From: Candidatus Rokuibacteriota bacterium
GTDB lineage: Bacteria > Methylomirabilota > Methylomirabilia > Rokubacteriales > CSP1-6
Direction of reading: 5' to 3'
Assembly (NCBI GenBank): GCA_003221695.1
Contig: QHSX01000059.1
Location: forward strand, 1 to 64,000
DNA: 64,000 nt
A model generated the notes under the pieces. The model searched no databases. It saw nothing but the letters and a program-made list of their open reading frames with translations, and had not been told where the DNA came from. A program made the position numbers and the translations under genes. This document shows, in pieces, positions 35,795 to 44,300 of the stretch. Numbering within the stretch: position 1 is the stretch's first letter; every line of letters starts with the position of its first letter.

Positions 35795-36251
35795 GACCCG
35801 CGGCCTTTTGAATGGACTCGATGATCTTGTAGTAACCGGTGCAGCGGCAAAGATTCCCGAGCATCCACTCCCGGATCTCGCCCTCGGTCGGGTTCGGGAC
35901 CTCGTCGAGCAGGGCCTTGGCCGCGACAACCTGGCCGGGCGTGCAGATTCCGCACTGGGCCCCCCCGTACTCGATGAACGCCTGCTGGACGGGGTGAAGC
36001 CGCTCGTCGTCCGCGAGCCCCTCGACGGTCGTCACTTCCGCGCCGTCGGCGAACGCGGCGAGCGCCAGGCAGGAGCTGATCATCCGGCCGTCCAGGAGGA
36101 CCGTACAGGCGCCGCAGACCCCGACCCCGCACCCCTCTTTGGTCCCGGTGAGGCCCAGGTCGTCACGGAGGAAATCGATGAGACGCCGGGACGACGGGAT
36201 CAGGACCTCCCGGGCCGAACCGTTGACGCTGAGACGGATCCGTAGCGTCAC
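35781..36251 (-). CDS. Molybdenum hydroxylase 2Fe-2S (small, CoxS-like) subunit
   Basis: 156 residues with two iron-sulfur clusters: a plant-ferredoxin-type site KEGCGVGVCGACTVLLDG (about 38-55) with a later Cys (SSC), and the C-terminal helical cluster CGICTPG...CRCTGY. It relays electrons between the molybdenum site and FAD. GTG 36251 overlaps the large-subunit stop (GTGA). The gene order here is large-small-medium-CoxG; in the second set at 49341-55790 it is CoxG-medium-small-large-large. Confidence 0.94.
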   Translation of the reverse strand: MTLRIRLSVNGSAREVLIPSSRRLIDFLRDDLGLTGTKEGCGVGVCGACTVLLDGRMISSCLALAAFADGAEVTTVEGLADDERLHPVQQAFIEYGGAQCGICTPGQVVAAKALLDEVPNPTEGEIREWMLGNLCRCTGYYKIIESIQKAAGHARL

Positions 36252-38821
36252 CGCGTGCCTCCGCGGCTCTGGAGCGCGAAGAACACCTGCTCGGCGGTGA
36301 GGGGGAGGTCTCTCAGCCGGACCCCGCAGGCATCGAAAATGGCGTTCGCGATGGCGGCCGCGACCGGGCTGATACTCATCTCTCCGATGGCCTTGGCTTG
36401 GAAGGGGCCGGGGCCGACGGAGTCCTCGAGGATGACCGTCGTGAGCGGCGGCGCATCCTTGGTCACCGGGAGCTTGTAGTCGCCGAGCGAGAGCGTGCTG
36501 ATGCGGCCGTCCTCGGCGCCCATCGCTTCCATCATGGCGAGCCCGAGCCCTTGCAGGAGTCCCCCCTCGATCTGTCCCTGGTGGCCGATGGGGTTCAGCA
36601 CCCGGCCCGCGTCGTGCGCGGTGACCATCCGGAGAACCTTCACGCAGCCGGTCTCCGGATCCACTTCGACTTCGGCGACCTGAGCGCAGAAGGAGGTCAC
36701 CGTCCCCGTCTCGTTGACGCTGAACCGCGCCTCTGTCTGGAGCGGCAGGGTGCGATCGCCGCGCGCCAGCGCCTCCCGCATCGCCCGCGCCGCCCGGTCG
36801 ACGGCGTGTCCCGCCACTCGGGTCACGCGGCTGCCCCCGACGCCCGCGTCGCTCTCGAAGGCGTCGGTGTCGCCGACCGACACGACCACCCGATCGGGCG
36901 GGACCTCCAGGACCTCGGCGACGATCTGCCGGAAGACGGTGTGGGCGCCCGTGCCGGTGTCTGGAATGGCAGTGATCAGGCGCACCGTCCCGTCCGTCTC
37001 GAGACGGAGCCGAGCGCGGGCGTCGCCGAGCCCGGCGAAGCGGTGCGACATCGCAAGCCCGCGGCCGACGTGGGGTCGCCTGGGCGCTCGCCAGTCCCCC
37101 GCCTCCAGGGCCGCCTCGAGCGTCTCGCGCGCCTTCACGCGCTCGAGGCGGTGCCCGGTCGCGAGCCGCTCACCGTCGCCGACGAGATTGCGGCGGCGGA
37201 AGTCGGCGGGATCGATCCCCAACTCGTGGGCGATCATGTCCGTGTGGGACTCCACGGCGAAGATCATCTGCGGCTCGCCCGGGGACCGCGCGTGACCGCT
37301 CGGGACGCTGTTGGTGTAGACGCAGACGGACTCGGCCTCGAAGTGCGGGATGCGGTAGACGCCCCCGGCCTGGTGGCCGCCGTGGAGGTCCACGTTCGGG
37401 CGAGGCTTGAACGCCGCGTACGCGCCGCCGTCGAAGATGGCGCGGGCGGTACGCGCGACGATGTGACCCTCCGCGTCCACGCCGGTCCTGAGCGTGATGA
37501 TCGAGGGGTGCCGCGGGCAACCGGCCATGAGCTCTTCCGTGTAGCCCATCACCATCTTTACCGGGCGCCCCGTCGCGCGGGCCAGATGGTAGGCGAGCGG
37601 CACATCGGTGGAGAACCCTTTGCCGCCGAAGTCGCCTCCGATCGGCACCGGGTTGATCCTGATCCGCTCAGACGGCAACTCGAGCGCCCGCGCAAGTTGT
37701 TCCTTCAGCCGGAACGGCGTCTTGTTGCAGGTCCAGACCTGGACGCGCCCCGCCTCGTCGATCCTCACCACCGAGGCGCGGGGCTCGAGGTACCCCTGAT
37801 GGGCTCGGGGTGTCCTGAAGGTGTGCTCAAAGACTCGGGCTGCCTGCCGGAGTCCGCGCTCGGGGTCGCCCTCGCGGTGTCGCTGGATGGACTGGACGTT
37901 GGGGTGTGGCCGCTCCTTCGGCGCGCCCTCATACGCGCCGGCGTCTCGGTGGAGAATCGGGGCCTCGGCCGTGAGCGCCTCGAGCGGGTCGAATACCGCC
38001 GGCAGGTCCTCGTACTCGACCTCGATGAGGGCGACCGCCTCCTCGGCCACGTCCGAAGTCTCGGCGGCGACCGCGGCCACCGGCTCCCCGACGAAGCGGA
38101 CGCGATCCCTGGCCAGGAGCGGCATGTCGAGCATTCGCCGCCCGACCAGCACAGGCGGGAGATCGTCGGCGGTGAGGATCGCGCGGACACCTGGCAACGC
38201 CCTGGCCTTTTCGGCGCTGATCCGGAGGATCCGGGCGTGGGGAAGCGGGCTCCTCACGACCTTTCCCCAGAGAAGATCGGGCAGACGCACGTCCGCCGCG
38301 TAGCGTGCCTGCCCCGTCACCTTCTCCGAACCTTCGACACGCGGGATCGGCTTCCCGACGACCACGTGGCGCGTCGCGATCTCGAGCCTGACCCGGTCGC
38401 CATCGCGCAGGCCGAGGACCGTACGGAGGCGGACCGGCGCGACGACCTCCAGCACCTCGTCCTCGTACCGGGTGACCTCCGGGATCACGACCACTGCGGG
38501 GATCCGACCCTCGACGAGCGCGGGCAGAAGCCGGCCGCCACAGGAGTGGGTGTCGGGAGGCGTCAGGGAGAGGCCCGCGTCTCTCCGGAGCTCGCGCCAA
38601 CGCGGGAGGGCGTCACGGTCCACGAGCCGCACGTTCAGGGTGCCGGGGAAAGGATCGAATCCCGCGATGCGCCGGATCGCGTCTCGCACCCAGCCGAGGC
38701 CCAGAAAGTGCGCACCCTCGTTCACTCCGGAGAGGACCGCGCCCTCAAACTGCTCCAGACTCTCTCCTCCCGTCAGACGTTCCGCGTGCGCTCTCGTGCG
38801 ATGCGAATGGCGGGCGTCCAT
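36248..38821 (-). CDS. Molybdenum hydroxylase large subunit with N-terminal archaeal-RibK-like (DUF120) domain
   Basis: About 836-857 residues in one open frame. The N-terminal 130 residues match the CTP-dependent riboflavin kinase/DUF120 fold: LSGVNEGAHF, DPFPGTLNVRL (Thr and Asn of the Mg site), VVVIPEVTRYEDEVLEVVAP and LGLRDGDRV. It then runs without a stop into a standard large subunit, from VVVGKPIPRVEGSEKVTG, with the molybdopterin motif IGGDFGGKG, the loop GHARSPGEPQ and the catalytic Glu in AKAIGEMSISP. It lacks the CO-dehydrogenase motif AYxCSFR, so it is not a CO oxidiser. Start is uncertain: ATG 38821 overlaps the upstream gene by 49 bases; CTG 38758 follows GGGAGGAG; GTG 38725 is internal to the domain. 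An internal GTG at 38365 could yield the large subunit alone. Confidence 0.88.
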   Translation of the reverse strand: MDARHSHRTRAHAERLTGGESLEQFEGAVLSGVNEGAHFLGLGWVRDAIRRIAGFDPFPGTLNVRLVDRDALPRWRELRRDAGLSLTPPDTHSCGGRLLPALVEGRIPAVVVIPEVTRYEDEVLEVVAPVRLRTVLGLRDGDRVRLEIATRHVVVGKPIPRVEGSEKVTGQARYAADVRLPDLLWGKVVRSPLPHARILRISAEKARALPGVRAILTADDLPPVLVGRRMLDMPLLARDRVRFVGEPVAAVAAETSDVAEEAVALIEVEYEDLPAVFDPLEALTAEAPILHRDAGAYEGAPKERPHPNVQSIQRHREGDPERGLRQAARVFEHTFRTPRAHQGYLEPRASVVRIDEAGRVQVWTCNKTPFRLKEQLARALELPSERIRINPVPIGGDFGGKGFSTDVPLAYHLARATGRPVKMVMGYTEELMAGCPRHPSIITLRTGVDAEGHIVARTARAIFDGGAYAAFKPRPNVDLHGGHQAGGVYRIPHFEAESVCVYTNSVPSGHARSPGEPQMIFAVESHTDMIAHELGIDPADFRRRNLVGDGERLATGHRLERVKARETLEAALEAGDWRAPRRPHVGRGLAMSHRFAGLGDARARLRLETDGTVRLITAIPDTGTGAHTVFRQIVAEVLEVPPDRVVVSVGDTDAFESDAGVGGSRVTRVAGHAVDRAARAMREALARGDRTLPLQTEARFSVNETGTVTSFCAQVAEVEVDPETGCVKVLRMVTAHDAGRVLNPIGHQGQIEGGLLQGLGLAMMEAMGAEDGRISTLSLGDYKLPVTKDAPPLTTVILEDSVGPGPFQAKAIGEMSISPVAAAIANAIFDACGVRLRDLPLTAEQVFFALQSRGGTR

Positions 38822-40692
38822 GGCTTCTCCGCCCACGCCACTCCGGTGCGTGCCACCTGCGCGTCGATCAGATAGGGCTTGCCCTCGACGGTGGCCTTTC
38901 GGGCTCTCGCCAGCGCGTCCTTCAGGCCAGCCGGCGAGTCGACCACTTCGCCCTCGACCCCGAACCCTTTGGCGATGGAGGCCATGCTCATGTCGGGGTC
39001 GCCCAGGTAGTCGTGCACGAAGTGGCCGGTCTGGACCATCCGCCCTCCGGGCACGTTCTGAATGACCCGGCTGTGCGGCCCGGCGTACGCGTGGTTGTTG
39101 TAGACGACGACGATCACCGGCAGCTCCAGCCGGGCCATGTTCCACAGCGCGGTCGGTCCGAAGACGAACGAGCCGTCGCCGACCAGACAGATCACCTGCT
39201 GGTTGGGACGGGCCAGCTTGACCCCGGCCGCGGTGCCCACGCCCGAGCCGAGGTGAGCGCCGTAGTAGAAGAAGAGCTCGCGGCCACCGAGCGGATTGAA
39301 GTCGAAGCTGTGGAGCCCGATGGAGCCTCCCTCGTGGACGATGATGGCGTCCTGATCCGCGAACCGGGCGATCTCGTACGTGAGCCGGTCGGCCAGGATC
39401 GGGCTTCGCTCCCAGTCGGGATTCTTCACGACCAGCGCCCGGAGTTTCCTCGCCTGGTCCGTGAATCGCTGGACGTCGAGGGCTCGCTCCCGGGCCTTCG
39501 TCTTGAGGGCGGAGGTCATGAGACTCTCGACCGCGGCGATGAGATCGTCCAGGCCATAGGCCACGTCCGCCACGAGGGGGACGTCGGTTGGCATCACGTT
39601 GCCCATGCTCAAGCTGTCGATCCTCAGGTCGATGAAGGTGGCGTGGCGGGCCACGATCGGCGCCGGGCTGTTGTGCTGGAGCTTGTTCCCGACGTTGATG
39701 ACGACGTCGGGGCTTCTCGGAAACGTCAGCGTCTCGAGTCGGTTCCCCGGCAGCGAGCCGACCCACAGCGGATGGCGTTCGGGGAAGTTGGCAAAGAGCT
39801 GCCGCACCTGGGTCACGGCGATGCCCAAGAGCTCGGCCAGTCTGACCGCTTTGTCCACGGCCTTCGTGTAGTGGAGCTCGTCACCGACGATCATCACCGG
39901 CGTCTTGGCCTCGACGAGGAGCTTCGCTGCGCGCTCGGTTTCTCGAGGGTTGGGGCGCACCCGCATGCGGGGGTCCACTTTTTCGTGGACGATGATCTCG
40001 GCGCGAACCTTCTCGTCGTTGAAATCCGAATGCCAGGAGGCATAGGCCGGGCCGTACGGGGGCGTCCAGGCGACCTTGAAGGCCCGACGGACCGTCTCGG
40101 GAATCATGTCGGCTCGCCGCGCCAGCCAGGAGTACTTGGACAGCGGCGCCACGATCTGCTCCTGGTTGGCGACCTCCTCGAAGCCGTCGCGGCCGGCCCG
40201 GCCCGTTTGCTCGGTGCGGTAGCTGTAGAAGACGATCGGGGTCTGCTCCTTGAAGGCGTTGTACATCTGCCCCATGGCGTTCATGAGACCGACGACGCCG
40301 GCCTGCATCACGAGCGTGGGCTCGCCCGAGGCCTTCACGTAGCCCGCGGCCATGGCCGCGCCCGGCCCTTCATGCGGCGTCAGGATGTACCTGAGCTGGG
40401 GCCGGTCCACCAGCGCCTCGTAGAACTGGGCGTCCTCGCTGGCGGAGTTTCCGAAGACGTACTTGACGCCTGACGCGATCAGCTGCTCGGCAAGCGCCGC
40501 TCCGCCGGTTCCCTGGAAGAGCTTGACTCCTTCGGGCGAGATCCGCTGCGCCTCCTCTGCCCGGGCGAGCGGCGCGAGCGAGCGCAGGATGGATTCGGCC
40601 GCGGCCACCGACACACCGGCGGCGGTGAGGCGCGCCAGGAAGCCGCGTCGGGAGATCGATTGCGACAGATACTGCGCTACGAGGGCTCTCAC
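38773..40692 (-). CDS. Tat-exported thiamine-diphosphate-dependent enzyme
   Basis: 639 residues. A twin-arginine signal (SISRRGFLARLTAAG, Arg15-Arg16, ending near LARAEEA) precedes a complete ThDP enzyme: PYR-domain glutamate in LTPHEGPGAAMAAGYVKASG, central domain, and PP-domain ThDP motif GDGSFVFGPTALWNMARLE followed by VVVYNNHAYAG. A folded, cofactor-loaded ThDP enzyme exported to the periplasm is unusual. GTG 40692 overlaps the cytochrome c stop (GTGA), which suggests the cytochrome may accept its electrons. The upstream binding-protein gene may encode a delivery partner (inference). Substrate unknown; 2-oxoacid oxidation or decarboxylation is the family chemistry. Confidence 0.85.
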   Translation of the reverse strand: MRALVAQYLSQSISRRGFLARLTAAGVSVAAAESILRSLAPLARAEEAQRISPEGVKLFQGTGGAALAEQLIASGVKYVFGNSASEDAQFYEALVDRPQLRYILTPHEGPGAAMAAGYVKASGEPTLVMQAGVVGLMNAMGQMYNAFKEQTPIVFYSYRTEQTGRAGRDGFEEVANQEQIVAPLSKYSWLARRADMIPETVRRAFKVAWTPPYGPAYASWHSDFNDEKVRAEIIVHEKVDPRMRVRPNPRETERAAKLLVEAKTPVMIVGDELHYTKAVDKAVRLAELLGIAVTQVRQLFANFPERHPLWVGSLPGNRLETLTFPRSPDVVINVGNKLQHNSPAPIVARHATFIDLRIDSLSMGNVMPTDVPLVADVAYGLDDLIAAVESLMTSALKTKARERALDVQRFTDQARKLRALVVKNPDWERSPILADRLTYEIARFADQDAIIVHEGGSIGLHSFDFNPLGGRELFFYYGAHLGSGVGTAAGVKLARPNQQVICLVGDGSFVFGPTALWNMARLELPVIVVVYNNHAYAGPHSRVIQNVPGGRMVQTGHFVHDYLGDPDMSMASIAKGFGVEGEVVDSPAGLKDALARARKATVEGKPYLIDAQVARTGVAWAEKPWTPAIRIARERTRNV

Positions 40693-40997
40693 CGTCGGCT
40701 CTCCGGCCCGAAGGCCGTCGCGAGGTATTCGGCCATCCCGCGGATCTCGTCCTCGGTCCACAGGGCGCCGCGCCCGACCATGCGATAGAGCACGCCCTCC
40801 CAGCCCCGCCGGTCGTGTCTCAGATCCGCCCACATCGCCGCGCTGTGACACTGAAAACATTTGCTCGAGAAGATCGTCTGGCCACGAGTGGCGCCGGGTC
40901 CCGGCCCTCGATCGGACTGCGCCCGGCTTCCGGTCGCGAAGGCCCCAAGGCCAGCGGCCAAGAGGAGCCCGGACAGAATGAGAGGCCTGCCGTTCGT
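40689..40997 (-). CDS. Small exported monohaem cytochrome c
   Basis: About 102 residues. A hydrophobic signal stretch (NGRPLILSGLLLAAGLGAF) and one haem motif CFQCH lie near the start of a short mature domain; an axial methionine is probably the one in YRMVGRGALWT. The frame has no ATG or GTG. A Shine-Dalgarno GAGGAGG sits 6 bases before ACG 40997, which would give the full signal peptide; TTG 40961 gives a truncated one. Preceded by a binding-protein gene (18 bases) and overlapping the exported ThDP enzyme gene, it is a likely electron acceptor for that enzyme. Confidence 0.8.
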   Translation of the reverse strand, partial: TNGRPLILSGLLLAAGLGAFATGSRAQSDRGPGPGATRGQTIFSSKCFQCHSAAMWADLRHDRRGWEGVLYRMVGRGALWTEDEIRGMAEYLATAFGPESRR

Positions 40998-41015
40998 ACT
41001 CGACCTCCTCGAGGG

Positions 41016-42020
41016 TTAGTTGTTCCCCCAGAGCTCGGCGATCAGGCCGCTGCCCTTGATCCTGTTGACGAACGCCAGGTCCACGAACTGCTCGGGCCGG
41101 GCCGCCTTGGCTTCAGGGATGTTGGCGGCTGCGACATCAATGTTCTTCTGGATGGCCTCCAGCGAAGGGAACCCGTCTTTCCCCCACTGGTCTTTATAGT
41201 AGGCGTACGTCTCGTCCAGGAGCCTGGGGTCGGACACCCGGGTGTATTTGGCAATCGCCTTCGTCCCGAACGGCTTGTCGGTCTTCAGGCGATGGGCGCC
41301 CTTGATGGCGGCTCTGATGTACCGCTCGACCAGGTCCGGCTGCTCCTTCGCCCACGCGCGCGTGGTCGCGATCGCCGAGGTCTGCACCTTGGTGCCGACC
41401 TTCGTGAGATCCACCAGCTCCCTGAAGCCCAGCTCGCGCGCCCTCAGCGTGTCTGGCGGAGAGAAGACCCCCCCGTGCACCTTGCCGAACCGCATCGCCG
41501 CCAGGGTCTCCGGCGGTCCTCCCGTGGCCAGAAAGCTGACCCGTCCCTCGAGCCCGAGGTATTTCACGCCCTCCTTGCCTGCGACATGGGTAATCGCCCC
41601 GAAGTTCGTCACTCCGATCGCCTTGCCCTTCAACTGCTCCGGTCGCTCGATCGACGGGTGCACAAAGATCGACTGGCCGAGGATCTCGATGAAGCCGGCC
41701 ACGATCACGAAGTCGCCGCCCTTGAGGTTGGCTTCGACGATCTGCTGGGCGCCGAGGAAGGCGAGCGGCACCTCGCGGGAATTGATGGCCGCCATGATCG
41801 GCGCGCCGGCCTGGATCCGCGTGAGGCTGACGTCCAACCCTTCCTCGTCGAAAAAGCCCCCTTCCTTCGCCGCCCAGAGCGGCGCCATCGTGGCGCTCGT
41901 CGTGGTATAGGCCGAGGCGAGCGCCACCTTCTCGACTGGCTTCGGCGCCGGCGTTTGGGCGAGGGCCCACGTGGCAAGCCCGAGCGTGCCCGCCAGCGCG
42001 AGCAGGGGAAGCGATCTCAC
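41016..42020 (-). CDS. NMT1/SsuA/TauA-type substrate-binding protein without a transporter
   Basis: 334 residues with a signal peptide (about 1-21, ending ALAQ). The mature domain begins [20 protein letters not shown] and [17 protein letters not shown], and ends [22 protein letters not shown]. No permease or ATPase is in this operon, so it may use a transporter encoded elsewhere or deliver substrate to the periplasmic ThDP enzyme (inference). GTG 42020 overlaps the amidohydrolase stop (GTGA). Confidence 0.9.
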   Translation of the reverse strand: MRSLPLLALAGTLGLATWALAQTPAPKPVEKVALASAYTTTSATMAPLWAAKEGGFFDEEGLDVSLTRIQAGAPIMAAINSREVPLAFLGAQQIVEANLKGGDFVIVAGFIEILGQSIFVHPSIERPEQLKGKAIGVTNFGAITHVAGKEGVKYLGLEGRVSFLATGGPPETLAAMRFGKVHGGVFSPPDTLRARELGFRELVDLTKVGTKVQTSAIATTRAWAKEQPDLVERYIRAAIKGAHRLKTDKPFGTKAIAKYTRVSDPRLLDETYAYYKDQWGKDGFPSLEAIQKNIDVAAANIPEAKAARPEQFVDLAFVNRIKGSGLIAELWGNN

Positions 42021-43066
42021 CGTTCGGCTCGCGGGGTGAGCGCGTACATCCGTCGCGCGTTCTCGGACAGGATCCGCTGCCGCGTCTCGCGACTGACGTC
42101 CTCGCGCCCCCTCAGCTCACGCAGGCTCGCGGGGAAATCGTGATCCCAGTGCGGGATGTCGCTGGCGTAGAACAGTGTCGAATCGCCGAGGCGACGCACC
42201 ACCTCTGGCAGGGACTTCTCGCCCGATTCGACGGCGAAGTACAGCCGCCCGCTGCGCAGATACTCACTCGGCTTCCTCCGGCAGAGGGGTGCGTCCACTT
42301 CCCCTCGCTTTTCCCACTCCTCGTCCATGCGGTCCATCCAGAACGGAACCCACGAGCAGCCCGCCTCCATGAACCCGATCCTGAGACGCGGATAGAGTTC
42401 GGGCACCCCCTCGAAGATCACGCCGGTGAGCTGCATCATCTGGGCAAAGGGATGCGACAGGGTGTGCACCTCGATGAACCGGTCGAACCCGTCGGCGCCG
42501 TAGTAGTGTGCGCCCCGTACCGTCGCGTGGCAGGCCACCATGCTCTGAAGCCGCTCGGCTTCCGCATAGACGGGGTGGAACTGCGGATGCCCGAGCGGTA
42601 ACCGTAGCCCGACGGCAGGCGCGAACGCGCCCACCATTCCCAGCTCGGTGACGGCTCGCTGGAGCTCCCGGACCGCTTCCGGGACGTCCTGAAACGGAAT
42701 GAGCGCGACACCTTTCAGGCGTGGGCTGACGGTCAGAAACTCCTGGTACAAGAAGTCGTTGTAGGCGCGGCAGAGTGCCGTGGCAAAGTCGGGCTCGCGC
42801 ACCCACCCGATGCCGAGCCCGGCGGTGGGGTAGAGGACCGCCGTCTCCACTTCTCCCTCGTCCATGAATCGGAGCCATGTCTTGGCGTCGCTCGCCTTGC
42901 TCCCGAGCCGGCCACCGAGGGAGCGGTCCCAGCCGTCCTCGGGGTAGTAGGAGCGACGACCGGCCCAGTGGCCGCGGTCGCCGTAGTTGCCCTCGAAATA
43001 CGGTCGGAGCTGCTCGGTCGACTCGGTGATGTGCCCGTCAGCGTCAACGGCAGCCGCGTCGCTCAT
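42017..43066 (-). CDS. Amidohydrolase family (metal-dependent TIM-barrel) protein
   Basis: 349 residues. The N-terminal DADGHI (Asp8-x-Asp10-x-His12) is the usual first metal motif of the amidohydrolase-2 (ACMSD-like) group. [22 protein letters not shown] and the C-terminal [13 protein letters not shown] carry the remaining His and Asp ligands. The group contains hydrolases and non-oxidative decarboxylases of aromatic acids (for example gamma-resorcylate or amidohydrobenzoate types). It overlaps both neighbouring genes by four bases. Substrate unassigned. Confidence 0.88.
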   Translation of the reverse strand: MSDAAAVDADGHITESTEQLRPYFEGNYGDRGHWAGRRSYYPEDGWDRSLGGRLGSKASDAKTWLRFMDEGEVETAVLYPTAGLGIGWVREPDFATALCRAYNDFLYQEFLTVSPRLKGVALIPFQDVPEAVRELQRAVTELGMVGAFAPAVGLRLPLGHPQFHPVYAEAERLQSMVACHATVRGAHYYGADGFDRFIEVHTLSHPFAQMMQLTGVIFEGVPELYPRLRIGFMEAGCSWVPFWMDRMDEEWEKRGEVDAPLCRRKPSEYLRSGRLYFAVESGEKSLPEVVRRLGDSTLFYASDIPHWDHDFPASLRELRGREDVSRETRQRILSENARRMYALTPRAER

Positions 43067-44097
43067 CGCTCTCTCCCGGGGAAGCGCTCCCGCCAGCGCG
43101 GGATCGCGCCGGGGTTCTTGATGTACTGAGGCAAGTCGCCCCGCAGCGCTCGCAGGATATTGTCGACGGCCATCCGAGTGCCGGTCCGCTGGGAGTCGCG
43201 GTTATTGCCGATGCAGTGCGGCGTCAGGATCACGCGATCCGGGTCCAGCCTGCGCAGTGGGCTCTCGAGCGGCAACGGCTCCTCTTCGAACACGTCCAGG
43301 GCGGCGGCCGCGATCCAGTCTTCCTGGATCGCCCGCACCAGCGCCGCCGTGTCGATCACGCCTCCTCGCGAGGTGTTCACGAGGCACGCGGTCGGTTTCA
43401 TCGCGCGCAGGCGCGTTTCGTCGATGAGATGCCTGGTCTCCTGGGTCAACACGACGTGCAGCGTGACCACGTCCGACTCGCGGAGGAGGTCGTCCACGGG
43501 GACCAGCTCCGCACCCACCGCGTGGGCGGCCGCCGGCTCGATGTACGGGTCGGCGGCGAGGAGTCGGACGTCCCAGGCCGTCAGCCGACGGGCCACATTC
43601 GATCCGACGCGTCCGAGGCCGACGATCCCGATCGTCTGCCCCATCAGCATCCTGCCCAGGCTGTCCGGGTGCTTCCACTGCCCCTCTCGAAGGCGGCGCT
43701 GGTTTCCGATCATTCGCTTCGTCAGCGTCAGGATCAGGCCGATGGTGGCCTCGGCGACCCCGAGATAATTTTGCGGGGCGGGACTGTTCACGACGAGGAT
43801 GCCCGAATCCCTTGCGGCGTCGAGGTCGATGCGCTCCACGCCGATCGTGGCTTTGGCGACGATCTTGAGGTGCGGACACGCCTCCAGGACGCGCCGCGTG
43901 ACCTGCTCACGGGTGGACACGAGGACCGCGTCGGCGTCTTTGAAGAGGTCGATCAGCTCGCCTTCGGTGTAGGCCTGACCGGGGAAGCGCTCGAACGACC
44001 GGCCCAGGACGACCTCGCACCCGGCGTCTTCGAGGGCGTGCTGCCATCCCGGGTCATCCCAGGGGCCTGCTGCCACGACCCGCCATTGCCCGCCCAT
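43063..44097 (-). CDS. D-isomer-specific 2-hydroxyacid dehydrogenase family protein
   Basis: 344 residues. Rossmann motif GLGRVG (160-165), catalytic Arg244 (NTSRGGVID), Glu273 (FEEEPLP) and His294 (LTPHCIG) are all in place. It reduces or oxidises 2-oxo/2-hydroxy acids with NAD(P). It is first in the ten-gene minus-strand operon D and overlaps the amidohydrolase gene by four bases (ATGA). A good Shine-Dalgarno (GGAGGA) and the promoter at 44125-44153 lie upstream. Its 2-oxo acid product or substrate could link to the ThDP enzyme downstream. Confidence 0.9.
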   Translation of the reverse strand: MGGQWRVVAAGPWDDPGWQHALEDAGCEVVLGRSFERFPGQAYTEGELIDLFKDADAVLVSTREQVTRRVLEACPHLKIVAKATIGVERIDLDAARDSGILVVNSPAPQNYLGVAEATIGLILTLTKRMIGNQRRLREGQWKHPDSLGRMLMGQTIGIVGLGRVGSNVARRLTAWDVRLLAADPYIEPAAAHAVGAELVPVDDLLRESDVVTLHVVLTQETRHLIDETRLRAMKPTACLVNTSRGGVIDTAALVRAIQEDWIAAAALDVFEEEPLPLESPLRRLDPDRVILTPHCIGNNRDSQRTGTRMAVDNILRALRGDLPQYIKNPGAIPRWRERFPGRER

Positions 44098-44124
44098 CGT
44101 GTCCTCCTCGGAGAGACGAGGCCG

Positions 44125-44153
44125 ATCCTAGGCGCCGCCCGCGCTCGCGTCAA
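44125..44153 (-). promoter_or_regulatory. Predicted sigma-70 promoter of operon D
   Basis: On the minus strand TTGACG (44153-44148), a 17-base spacer and TAGGAT (44130-44125) match the -35 and -10 consensus well at optimal spacing. Transcription would start near 44118, leaving about 20 bases before ATG 44097, with a GGAGGA ribosome-binding site. It would drive the genes from 44097 down to the UbiD gene ending at 33016. Confidence 0.6.
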
Positions 44154-44300
44154 CCGACATAACGTGCTAGAAGAGGGCCCATCTTATGGCCGCGAGGGAG
44201 CCGGATCGCGCCGCGACGGTCGCGTGAGAAGGTGACTCAAGTTGCGCCGAATCGACGGCTGGCGGAAAATCGCCGCTGTGCTGAGTCAGCAGGTCGCGGC

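Noticed and set aside
36398-38875. 825-codon plus-strand open frame opposite the molybdenum hydroxylase gene
   Set aside because: Its product is rich in Arg, Gly, Asp and His without domains. It is the antisense shadow of a high-GC gene whose own product has full family motifs.
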